DNA of 14,806 nt from Actinomycetes bacterium (GTDB taxonomy: Bacteria; Actinomycetota; Actinomycetes; Actinomycetales; Dermatophilaceae). Positions 1-6,510 of this stretch are shown piece by piece. Every line of letters begins with the position of its first letter. Position 1 is the stretch's first letter. A program made the position numbers and the translations under genes. Under the pieces are notes generated by a model. That model was not told where the DNA came from. It did not search any database and saw only the letters and a program-made list of their open reading frames with translations. The stretch covers positions 1 through 14,806 of the forward strand of contig JAEZWF010000019.1 in assembly GCA_023420415.1 (NCBI GenBank). The letters run 5' to 3'.

Positions 1-20
1 GCGCGACCGAGGAACACGAC

Positions 21-263
21 GTGGAACACCCCGACAGCGAGGTCGGGCGACCAACCACGCCCTCGCTGTCTCCTCAGCCCACGACGACGATCAACGCCGC
101 GCCATCAGACCATCGGTGGATCGAGGCTAAACCTGGCACGTGGCGCTACGACGGTTACGAGGTCGTGTACCGAGTCGGCTTGGTGCGGTACCGCATGGTC
201 GTCTCCGTTGACCTGTGGATGTGCACTGAGCCGGGGGCGGATTGTCCACCCTTGTCGGAGTGA
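21..263 (+). CDS. Unrecognised small protein, possibly the 3' end of a gene cut by the window
   Basis: I do not recognise this reading frame. It could begin at the GTG at 21, giving 80 residues, but it is also open to the left edge, so it may be the C-terminal part of a longer gene. The first half is low in pattern and rich in Pro and Thr. The second half is rich in Trp, Tyr, Arg and Val (around WRYDGYEVVYRVGLVRYRM) and has two cysteines near the end (MCTEPGADC), which looks like a small folded beta domain. There is no clear signal peptide or membrane segment. Codon use is moderately GC-biased. It is followed by 69 bp holding the promoter of the PadR gene. An overlapping frame on the other strand (484-155) is Arg/Ser-rich and less protein-like. 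Confidence 0.4.
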   Translation: MEHPDSEVGRPTTPSLSPQPTTTINAAPSDHRWIEAKPGTWRYDGYEVVYRVGLVRYRMVVSVDLWMCTEPGADCPPLSE

Positions 264-295
264 CGCAAGCCAGTCGCCACGAACAGTGACACCGG

Positions 296-325
296 TTGTC
301 GAGGGGTCACGGAGAGGGCTATCTT
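296..325 (+). promoter_or_regulatory. Candidate sigma-70-type promoter of the padR-HAAS operon
   Basis: A TTGTCG -35-like hexamer (296-301) and a TATCTT -10-like hexamer (320-325) are separated by 18 bp. The -10 ends 7 nt before the ATG at 333, which would place transcription start at or next to that codon and make a leaderless mRNA, common in actinobacteria. GTGAC (about 286-290) and GTCAC (about 306-310) flank the -35 and could be half-sites for the encoded PadR protein. This is inference from pattern only. Confidence 0.35.
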
Positions 326-332
326 GTGTCGC

Positions 333-677
333 ATGGTACCCGGCGACGACATCATCCTGACGCAGCTGCGTCGTGGTGCGCTGGAGTACTGCGTCCTGGC
401 CCTCCTCGAACGAGACGCGTTGTACGGCCTCGACATCGCCCGGCGCCTCACCGCCGACGGGGTGCTGCTCGCCAGTGAGGGCACGCTCTACCCACTGCTG
501 GCGAGACTTCGCAAAGCCGGACTCGTCGACACCAGCTGGCAGGAGTCGACCGAGGGACCGCCACGGCGCTACTACGCCCTGACCGGCGAGGGGCGCGAGT
601 CGCTGGCCGCCTTCCGCCGCACCTGGAAACCGTTCCGCGACGCCGTCGACAGCACACTCTCAGGGGGACCGTCATGA
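333..677 (+). CDS. PadR-family transcriptional regulator
   Basis: A 114-residue DNA-binding repressor of the PadR family, nearly all of it winged helix. The family signature is plain: LTQLRRGALEYCVLALL at the N-terminus, then LYGLDIARRL, the recognition and wing segment with SEGTLYPLLARLRKAGL, and PRRYYALTGEGRE. The short C-terminal helix is typical of the small PadR group that dimerises through one helix. Two starts compete. The ATG at 333 lies 7 nt after a -10-like TATCTT and would be leaderless. The TTG at 324 (three residues longer) has GGAGAGGG (311-318) at good distance. The stop overlaps the ATG of the next gene (ATGA), so the two are translationally coupled. PadR proteins next to HAAS-domain membrane proteins are a recurring pair. 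The inferred role is autorepression and control of the partner; the ligand is unknown. Confidence 0.93.
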   Translation: MVPGDDIILTQLRRGALEYCVLALLERDALYGLDIARRLTADGVLLASEGTLYPLLARLRKAGLVDTSWQESTEGPPRRYYALTGEGRESLAAFRRTWKPFRDAVDSTLSGGPS

Positions 678-1414
678 CCGCACCGACCACGCACCCGCTG
701 GCCGCCGCCTACCTGCGCGACCTCGAGCTGCTGCTCCACGGCGTCGACCCGGGCGAACGCGCGGAAGTGCTGGCCGGCGTGCGCGAGCACCTCGAGGGGA
801 CGACCGGCCCGAACGCCTCCGACGACGACGTGCGAGCGGCCCTCGCCGAGCTCGGCCCACCCCAGGCAATCGCCGACGAGGCGTATGCCGGCCGCTCGCC
901 GCAGCTGGCCGTGGTCACCACCGTGGTTGCGGACCGCCCCCGGGGCACCCTCTCGGCGGTCTGGGTACCCATCGTCGTCGGCGGGATCCTCGGGCTGGGG
1001 TTCCTCATGGTCCTGGTGACCGGTCTGGGCGGTGTCGGATATTCGGAAGTCGAGACCACCTCGTCCACCGGCGAGACCCAGACCCAGCTCACGAGCGTGA
1101 ACACGTGGATGGTGTTGTTCACGCTGCCGATGCAGTTCTTCGTGGTCGTCCTGCCGGTAGCCGCGTTCGTGCTGGCGTCCAGCCTCTGGAGCCGCCCGGA
1201 GCGCGTCCGCATGATCCTTGCCGTCCCGATCATCACGATCGTGCTGGCCGTGCTGCCGTGGCTCGGTTACACGATCACCGGCACCGAGCTGGGCCTCAAC
1301 ATCGGCGCCTGGGCGGCGTTGGCCCTCATCGTTCTCGTCGCCACGTGGATCTTCGGCCATGACGTCAGGCTCGGGCTGCGCCGGGCCAGAGAAGTCACTG
1401 CCGGTTCGACGTAG
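674..1414 (+). CDS. HAAS-domain (DUF1700-like) four-helix membrane protein
   Basis: A protein of 246 residues. The first roughly 75 residues form a soluble helical HAAS-type domain (AAYLRDLELLLHGVDP, VREHLEG, ALAELGPPQAIADEAYAG), which is normally found coupled to PadR repressors. Four predicted membrane helices follow: about residues 95-118, 140-165, 175-198 and 205-226. The loop between the first two is polar and Thr/Ser-rich. The start ATG overlaps the padR stop by 4 bp and has AGGGGGA (661-667) as ribosome site. Such pairs are thought to sense membrane or envelope state and to modulate PadR, but neither ligand nor mechanism can be read here. The last codons and the stop lie inside a long terminator hairpin. 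Confidence 0.8.
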   Translation: MTAPTTHPLAAAYLRDLELLLHGVDPGERAEVLAGVREHLEGTTGPNASDDDVRAALAELGPPQAIADEAYAGRSPQLAVVTTVVADRPRGTLSAVWVPIVVGGILGLGFLMVLVTGLGGVGYSEVETTSSTGETQTQLTSVNTWMVLFTLPMQFFVVVLPVAAFVLASSLWSRPERVRMILAVPIITIVLAVLPWLGYTITGTELGLNIGAWAALALIVLVATWIFGHDVRLGLRRAREVTAGST

Positions 1415-1453
1415 TCCGGGACCGGATTCCGGAAGCGGACTACTTCGAACCGG
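1401..1453. terminator. Bidirectional hairpin terminator between the HAAS gene and the desaturase
   Basis: The left arm 1401-1418 (CCGGTTCGACGTAGTCCG) pairs with the right arm 1436-1453 (CGGACTACTTCGAACCGG) at 17 of 18 positions, with one C-T mismatch at 1410/1444 and a 17-nt loop. The loop holds a smaller palindrome (CCGGA-T-TCCGG, 1422-1432). The HAAS stop codon (1412-1414) is inside the left arm. There is no T-tract, as is usual for high-GC actinobacteria. The site lies between convergent genes and can serve both. Confidence 0.8.
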
Positions 1454-1472
1454 ACCGCTGTGGGCGCCCGGG

Positions 1473-2816
1473 TCAGGCGGTCGCGGAGGCGCGACGCGGC
1501 ATACGACGGTTGCGCAGCTTGCGGCGCACCCGCTTGCCCACGGCCTCGGCCGCGATGCCGACCCGCGAACGCCCCTCCTGCGGGTTGGGCAGCGCCAGCA
1601 CGACGACCTGCTTCCACGCAGACGCGACCTGCTTGGGCAGCGGCCCGGTCGTGTAGGACAGCCCGTACCGCTGGCAGATCTCGCGGATCCGCGGGGCGAT
1701 CTCGGCGTACCGGTTGCTCGGCAGGTCGGGGAACAGGTGGTGCTCGATCTGGTGCGACAGGTTGCCCGTCATGAGGTGCATTGCCTTGCTACCACTGATG
1801 TTTGCCGACCCGACCATCTGCCGCAGGTACCACTCACCGCGCGTCTCGCCGTCGATCGACTGCTTGGCGAACGTCTCGACACCCTCCGGAAAGTGACCGC
1901 ACATGATGACCGAGTGGGTCCACACGTTGCGCACCGTGTTGGCGACGAAGTTGGCAGCCACCGTCTGGAAGAACGACGGCCCGGACAGCAGCGGGTGCAC
2001 GAGGTAGTCCTTGCGCGCTTGCCGGCCGATCTTGCGCAGCACCTTCTTCAGGTCGCGCTGGAAGGTCTCCTTGTCCTTGCCCCGCCCCTGCAGGTAGGCG
2101 CCGACCTCGAGGTCGTAGGCCGCGATGCCGTACTCGAAGAAGACCATGTTGACGAAGTTGACCAGCGGCTGCGAGATGTACGACGGGTACCACTTCTGGT
2201 CCTCATCGACACGCATGATGCCGTAGCCCAGGTCGTTGTCGCGGCCGATCACGTTGGTGAAGGTGTGGTGCAGCTCGTTGTGGCTGTGCTTCCAGAACTC
2301 GCTGGGGCTCGCGTTGTCCCACTCCCACTCCTGAGAGTGGATCCGCGGGTCACGCATCCAGTCCCACTGCCCGTGCATGATGTTGTGCCCGAGCTCCATG
2401 TTCTCGAGGATCTTCGCGACCGACAGGCCGGCGGTGCCGACGAACCACGCCGGCGGGAAGAGCGAGAAGAGCAGGACAGCGCGCGAGCCCATCTCCAGTC
2501 CGCGTTGCCACTTCAGGACCTTGCGGATGTATGCCGCGTCGCTGGCTCCGCGGGAGTCGAGGACTTCCTGCCGCAGGGCGTCGAGCTCGGCGCCGAGCGC
2601 CTCGATGTCCTCGGCGGACAGGTGGCCGGCGGGGTCGGGCTTGCCCGACGGCTTGGGGACAAAGCTGCGCTCCTTGGCGGCCACGGACAGGCGCGAGCCG
2701 ACCTTGGTGGTGTTCTGCGGCGCGCGCGGCGTGCCTGCGAGCCGACCGTCGATCGACAGGTCGAACTGCTCGTCCCCCACGGTGGAGGTCGTCGGGCGGT
2801 TGGCGGTGGCAGTCAC
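1473..2816 (-). CDS. Membrane fatty-acid desaturase (DesA3-like)
   Basis: A di-iron integral-membrane acyl desaturase of 447 residues that would introduce a double bond into acyl-lipid or acyl-CoA chains. The three histidine boxes are intact: HNIMH (residues 144-148), HNELHH (179-184) and HQIEHH (355-360). The membrane segments are around residues 112-135, 215-232 and 283-305. The N-terminal roughly 65 residues are polar and disordered, and the C-terminus is a basic tail (RRKLRNRR). I chose the GTG at 2816 because GAAAGGAC precedes it at good spacing; the frame stays open for 39 more codons, but that part is not protein-like. It follows its likely electron donor by 52 nt in the same operon. 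The closest family members I recall are mycobacterial DesA3 (Rv3229c), which works with Rv3230c. The position of the introduced double bond cannot be read from sequence. Confidence 0.93.
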   Translation of the reverse strand: MTATANRPTTSTVGDEQFDLSIDGRLAGTPRAPQNTTKVGSRLSVAAKERSFVPKPSGKPDPAGHLSAEDIEALGAELDALRQEVLDSRGASDAAYIRKVLKWQRGLEMGSRAVLLFSLFPPAWFVGTAGLSVAKILENMELGHNIMHGQWDWMRDPRIHSQEWEWDNASPSEFWKHSHNELHHTFTNVIGRDNDLGYGIMRVDEDQKWYPSYISQPLVNFVNMVFFEYGIAAYDLEVGAYLQGRGKDKETFQRDLKKVLRKIGRQARKDYLVHPLLSGPSFFQTVAANFVANTVRNVWTHSVIMCGHFPEGVETFAKQSIDGETRGEWYLRQMVGSANISGSKAMHLMTGNLSHQIEHHLFPDLPSNRYAEIAPRIREICQRYGLSYTTGPLPKQVASAWKQVVVLALPNPQEGRSRVGIAAEAVGKRVRRKLRNRRMPRRASATA

Positions 2817-2868
2817 GAAAGTCCTTTCGTTGCAGCGTTGTTCGTCGAAGTCAGTGGTGACGGATGGG

Positions 2869-3990
2869 TCAGAGGTCGATCTCGCACTCGCCCGCGGCGG
2901 CCGAGATGCAGGTCTGGATGCGCACGCCGTCACCTTCGGTGGCGACGGTCAGCTCGCCGTTGCGCAGGTCGCGCACGGCCCCCTGGCGCAGGGGAACGAC
3001 ACAGCCGAAGCAGATGCCCATCCGGCAGCCTGATGGCATGAGCACGTCGGCCTCCTCGCCCGCGTCGAGGATCGGGGTCGCGCCGTCGGCCTCGACGGTC
3101 TTGCCCTGGGTGGCGAAGGTGACGGTGCCGCCCTCGCCCTCGGCGACGACGACCGGGCGGAAGCGCTCGGTGTGCAGGCGCTCGGAGAGGCCCGCCGCGG
3201 CATACGCCTCCTCGAAGGCGTCGAGCATGCCCGTCGGTCCGCAGCACCACGTCTCGCGCTCGCGCCAGTCGGGCACGAGCTCGTCGAGGTCGGCGGGCGA
3301 GAGCATGCCGTCGGTGTCGGTGTGGAGCTCGACGAGCCGCAGGTCACCGCGCCCGCCCCACTCGCGCAGCTGCGCGGAGAAGATCACGTCGCCCGACGTC
3401 GGCGCGCTGTGCACCAGGACGGCGTCGGGCAGCTCGTCCAGGTGGTTGCGCAGCATGCCCATGACCGGCGTGATGCCGGACCCGGCGGTGAGGAACAGCG
3501 CCTTCGCGGGGCGCGGGGTCGGCAGCGTGAAGTCGCCGGTCGCCTGGTCGAGGTGGATCAGGGTGCCGGGGCGCAGGTCGCGCACGACGTGGTTGCTGAC
3601 CTTGCCGTCCGGGATGGCCTTGACGGTGATCGAGATGAGGCCGTCGGCGGCGTCGACCGGGCAGGTGAGCGAGTAGGCGCGCCAGTTGCGGACCCCGTCG
3701 ACGTCGACGCCGATCCGGGTGTACTGGCCGGGGACGTGGCCGCGCCAGCCGCGACCCGGGCGGATCACGACGGTGGCCGCATCGGCCGTCTCTGGGGTGA
3801 CCGCGACGACGCGGCCGCGCAGGTCGGCCCCGGCCCGCAGCGGCGCGATGAGGTCGAGGTAGTCGGCGGGGAGCACCGGCGTGGTCACCGCGTGGGCCAC
3901 GCGCAGCGCCGCGTCCCGCAGCCGAGCCATGGGTATGCCGCGTGTCCGGGCCGCGTTCGTGGTGGTGCGCGGGGTCGCTGCAGCGGTCAT
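2869..3990 (-). CDS. FAD/NAD(P)H oxidoreductase with C-terminal 2Fe-2S ferredoxin domain, electron donor for the desaturase
   Basis: A 373-residue ferredoxin-reductase-type flavoprotein that would pass electrons from NAD(P)H through FAD and a 2Fe-2S cluster to the desaturase. Domains in order: N-terminal extension (1-45); FAD-binding barrel (about 50-155) with the RAYSL flavin motif at 104-108; NAD(P)-binding domain (about 160-270) with LTAGSGITPVMGML at 167-180 and CCGPTGM at 249-255; plant-type ferredoxin domain (about 285-373) with cluster ligands C322, C327, C330 and C361. Mycobacterial Rv3230c has the same layout and supports DesA3, and the desaturase lies directly downstream here. The start is the ATG at 3990. 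No good Shine-Dalgarno precedes it, so the mRNA may be leaderless or have a short leader. The promoter region is shared with the divergent PucR gene. Confidence 0.93.
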   Translation of the reverse strand: MTAAATPRTTTNAARTRGIPMARLRDAALRVAHAVTTPVLPADYLDLIAPLRAGADLRGRVVAVTPETADAATVVIRPGRGWRGHVPGQYTRIGVDVDGVRNWRAYSLTCPVDAADGLISITVKAIPDGKVSNHVVRDLRPGTLIHLDQATGDFTLPTPRPAKALFLTAGSGITPVMGMLRNHLDELPDAVLVHSAPTSGDVIFSAQLREWGGRGDLRLVELHTDTDGMLSPADLDELVPDWRERETWCCGPTGMLDAFEEAYAAAGLSERLHTERFRPVVVAEGEGGTVTFATQGKTVEADGATPILDAGEEADVLMPSGCRMGICFGCVVPLRQGAVRDLRNGELTVATEGDGVRIQTCISAAAGECEIDL

Positions 3991-3999
3991 GGAGCTAGT

Positions 4000-4010
4000 T
4001 TGTCCGACAA
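4000..4010. promoter_or_regulatory. Palindromic operator candidate TTGTC-C-GACAA in the divergent promoter region
   Basis: A perfect 5-bp inverted repeat around one central base (TTGTCCGACAA) lies 10 nt upstream of the reductase start and just ahead of the -10 candidate of the divergent regulator gene. Flanking bases continue the symmetry imperfectly (AGTTTGTC against AAGTTGTC). Its placement suits a regulator acting on both directions. The binding protein is unknown; the divergent PucR protein is the first suspect. Confidence 0.4.
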
Positions 4011-4017
4011 CTTGGCC

Positions 4018-4023
4018 TAAAAT
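4018..4023 (+). promoter_or_regulatory. -10 element candidate (TAAAAT) of the pucR-like gene
   Basis: TAAAAT is one of the few A/T-rich hexamers in the 76-bp divergent gap and is close to the TATAAT consensus. The start point would be near 4030, leaving a leader of about 37 nt with the ribosome site GGGAAGG (4049-4055). No convincing -35 is visible at the right distance, so the promoter may depend on an activator. Confidence 0.4.
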
Positions 4024-4066
4024 CCTGACCAGTCCGGGTGATCATCGCGGGAAGGGTTGTGCGCAG

Positions 4067-5377
4067 ATGACAAAAGAGAGCCAATCGCGGCGTGAGCCTC
4101 GCCCCGGCGCGGCTCCCGGCGTGACGGCGCCCACATCCACGGGAGGGGGCGGGGCACCGGCGAGCGGCCGGCGCACCGAGGCAATCGCCGTCGACCGGGC
4201 CGCCGGACTGCAGCTGCCCGCCCGGGTCGAGACCCGGCTGCGCGACGCGCTGCCCGGTGTCGCCGAGGACGCCGTCGAGGCCATCATCGAGGAGGTGCCT
4301 GCGTATGCCGCGGCGCGTGCCTTCATGGTCGACACCATCGAGGCTGCAGTGCGGACCGCGCTCGGCGGCTTCCTCACCCTCGCCGCTCGCAGCACCGACC
4401 CGAGCAGTCCCCTGCGACCGGCCCAGGCCGCGTCCTATGAGCTCGGTCGCGGCGAGGCCCGCAACGGACGCAGCCTCGACGCACTGCTGTCCGCCTACCG
4501 CATCGGCGCCCGCGTCTCGTGGCGGGAGCTGTCGGCCGTCGCCGTGGAGGCCGAGCTCGACTCCGCCAGCCTCGCCCGGTTCGCCGAGCTCGTCTTCGCC
4601 TACATCGACGAGCTCTCCGCGGCCAGCGTCGCCGGGCACGCGGCCGAGCTCGCCACCGCGGAGCGGCACCACCGCCAGCAGCTGGACCGCGTCGCCCGCG
4701 ACCTGCTCCGCGGCGGTGTCACGGACGAGACGGTGGACCGGCACGCCGCGCGCGCGTCATGGCAGCCGCCCCGCACGCTCACCGCAGTCCTTGTCTCGGA
4801 GGAGCAGCTCCGCGACGTGCGGCCCCTCGTCGATCCCTCGAGCCTGGTCGTCGAGGGCGACCTGCCCGGCGCACCACCCAACGACGACACGTGTGCGCTG
4901 CTGCTACCGAACCTGACCGCGAAGGCTCGAAAGTCACTGGTGGACAATGGATCACGGCTCGGCCTGGTCGTCGGCCAGACCGTTCCGTGGCGCGAGGTTT
5001 CCGTCTCCTACGAACGGGCACGACGCGCGCAGGCGACGGTGGCTGCGGGCGAGCGCCGCGCGGCATACGACACTGACGCCCACCTGGCCGAGCTGGTGGT
5101 GACGGCCGACCCGGAAGCCCTCGCCGACCTGCGCCGGCGCGTGCTCGCGCCCCTCGACGACCTCACCGAGACACAACGGCCGAAACTCGAGGAGACGCTG
5201 CGCGCGTGGTTGCTGCACCGCGGCCGACGCGAAGCGGTCGCCGAGCAGCTGTTCGTCCACCCGCAGACGGTGCGCTACCGCGTGGGCCAGTTGCGCGAGC
5301 TCTTCGGCGACAGCCTCGACGATCCGGACACCGTCCGCGACCTCGTCATCGCCCTCGTGGCGCCGGGCAACGGGTGA
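4067..5377 (+). CDS. PucR-type transcriptional regulator with RsbRD-like N-terminal domain
   Basis: A 436-residue regulator. After a disordered, Gly/Pro/Arg-rich N-terminus (1-45), residues about 50-215 form an all-helical domain resembling the RsbT co-antagonist RsbRD N-terminal fold (EVPAYAAARAFMVDTIEAAV, SYELGRGEARNGRSLDALLSAYRIGARVSW within it). A PucR/CdaR GGDEF-like domain follows (about 230-360). The C-terminal PucR helix-turn-helix is at about 375-430 (LEETLRAWLLHRG, VAEQLFVHPQTVRYRVGQL). I chose the ATG at 4067, which has GGGAAGG upstream; the open frame reaches back to 3881 across the divergent promoter, which is not credible as coding. The gene is divergent from the reductase-desaturase operon and 123 bp upstream of the carbamate kinase, so it could control either or both. 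PucR proteins often regulate purine, amino-acid or other catabolic genes. The ligand is unknown. Confidence 0.88.
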   Translation: MTKESQSRREPRPGAAPGVTAPTSTGGGGAPASGRRTEAIAVDRAAGLQLPARVETRLRDALPGVAEDAVEAIIEEVPAYAAARAFMVDTIEAAVRTALGGFLTLAARSTDPSSPLRPAQAASYELGRGEARNGRSLDALLSAYRIGARVSWRELSAVAVEAELDSASLARFAELVFAYIDELSAASVAGHAAELATAERHHRQQLDRVARDLLRGGVTDETVDRHAARASWQPPRTLTAVLVSEEQLRDVRPLVDPSSLVVEGDLPGAPPNDDTCALLLPNLTAKARKSLVDNGSRLGLVVGQTVPWREVSVSYERARRAQATVAAGERRAAYDTDAHLAELVVTADPEALADLRRRVLAPLDDLTETQRPKLEETLRAWLLHRGRREAVAEQLFVHPQTVRYRVGQLRELFGDSLDDPDTVRDLVIALVAPGNG

Positions 5378-5384
5378 CCACACC

Positions 5385-5425
5385 TGCCAACGCAGGGAGC
5401 CGCATTGGGCAGGGCTTGCCAACGC
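5385..5425. repeat. Direct repeat TGCCAACGC x2, operator candidate upstream of carbamate kinase
   Basis: Within the 123-bp gap before the carbamate kinase gene, TGCCAACGC occurs at 5385-5393 and again at 5417-5425. The starts are 32 bp apart, about three helical turns. The second copy also forms an imperfect inverted repeat with TTGGGCA at 5405-5411. A TAGGCT (5445-5450) just downstream could be a -10, but no matching -35 is seen. These may be binding sites of the PucR-like regulator encoded just upstream. Confidence 0.35.
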
Positions 5426-5500
5426 CGGGGCCAAGGAGCGCTGCCTAGGCTCGCCGCACCGGCTCATCGAGGTGTCGGTGCGACCGGTGGGAGGTGTGGC

Positions 5501-6505
5501 GTGCGGGTCCTGATCGCGCTCGGCGGCAACGCCATGACCGGCCCCGACGGCAGCGCGACACCACAGGCGCAGCGCGACGCGATCGCGACCGCGATGGGGC
5601 ACGTCGCCGAGGTCGTGGCCGCCGGGCACGAAGTGGTGCTCACCCACGGCAACGGCCCGCAGGTCGGCAACCTGCTCGTCAAGAACGAGCTCGCCGCGCA
5701 CGTCGTGCCGCCCGTGCCGCTGGACTGGTGCGGCGCGCAGACGCAGGCGACCATCGGCTTCACGGTGCTCGACACCCTCGAGGCCGCACTGGTGCAACGC
5801 GGTATCGATCATCCAGTCGCCGCCATCGTCTCCCGCACGCTCGTCGACGGTCACGACCCCGGATTCACCAAGCCCACCAAGCCGATCGGCCGCTACCTCA
5901 CCCGCGACCAGGCCAAGCCCCTCATCGAGCACGGCGAGACGTGGGAGGACCGGGGCGAGAAGGGCTGGCGCCGCATGGTTGCCTCCCCCGAGCCGGTCGA
6001 GGTGCTCGAGACGTCGACGCTGCTGACGCTGCTCGACGCGGGCTACCTCGTGGTGGCCGCCGGTGGCGGCGGCATCCCCGTGTCGCGCAGCTCCGACGGC
6101 GTCCTGCACGGGGTCGAGGCCGTCATCGACAAGGACCTCACCGCCGCCCTGCTCGCGTCCTCGATCGAGGCCGACGTGCTCGTCATCGCCACCGACGTGG
6201 CGAATGCCGTTGTCGGATATGGCGCCAGGGACGAGCAACCGCTCGGCCGGGTGCCACTCACCGAGCTGGAGAGGTATGCCGCTTCCGGCGAGTTCGCGTC
6301 GGGGTCCATGGGGCCCAAGGTCGAGGCCGCGTTGCGGTTTGCCCGCGCCGGCGGCACCAGCGTCATCACCGCGCTGGACCAGATCGCCTCGGCTGTCGAC
6401 GCCGTAGCCACGGGCGAAGGCGACGTGGGCACGGTGGTGAGCGGGCGGCATACCCCCGTGTTGAAAGACGAAACATCAAGCAGCACAACGGAATCAGGAA
6501 GGTGA
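5501..6505 (+). CDS. arcC: Carbamate kinase
   Basis: Carbamate kinase, 334 residues, amino-acid-kinase fold. It makes ATP from ADP and carbamoyl phosphate, releasing carbamate (NH3 and CO2). Seen motifs: N-terminal phosphate loop VLIALGGNAM, THGNGPQVGN, the family signature QTQATIGFTVLDTLE, KPTKPIG, AAGGGGIPV, EAVIDKDLTAALLA, and GSMGPKVEAA near the C-terminus. The length is slightly above the usual roughly 310 because of a polar Ser/Thr tail. The start is the GTG at 5501, with GGGAGGTG immediately upstream; the frame's extension to 5405 is not conserved-looking. No arginine deiminase or ornithine transcarbamylase gene is nearby. The gene ends 5 nt before the ring-opening amidohydrolase, so its carbamoyl phosphate probably comes from a ring-nitrogen catabolic route rather than from arginine. 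arcC is the generic family symbol. Confidence 0.93.
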   Translation: MRVLIALGGNAMTGPDGSATPQAQRDAIATAMGHVAEVVAAGHEVVLTHGNGPQVGNLLVKNELAAHVVPPVPLDWCGAQTQATIGFTVLDTLEAALVQRGIDHPVAAIVSRTLVDGHDPGFTKPTKPIGRYLTRDQAKPLIEHGETWEDRGEKGWRRMVASPEPVEVLETSTLLTLLDAGYLVVAAGGGGIPVSRSSDGVLHGVEAVIDKDLTAALLASSIEADVLVIATDVANAVVGYGARDEQPLGRVPLTELERYAASGEFASGSMGPKVEAALRFARAGGTSVITALDQIASAVDAVATGEGDVGTVVSGRHTPVLKDETSSSTTESGR

Positions 6506-6510
6506 CAGCA

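Noticed and set aside
1218..3041. 607-codon plus-strand open frame opposite the desaturase
   Set aside because: It lies antisense to a gene with all three histidine boxes. Its product is a mix of Arg/Val/Leu/His with no domain, as expected for the mirror frame of GC-rich coding DNA.
5405..5500. N-terminal extension of carbamate kinase
   Set aside because: The family begins at the LIALGGNA strand, and GGGAGGTG directly precedes the GTG at 5501.
4952..6451. Long minus-strand open frame across the end of the PucR gene and the carbamate kinase
   Set aside because: It runs across two well-supported plus-strand genes and their spacer, and its composition is typical of an antisense shadow.
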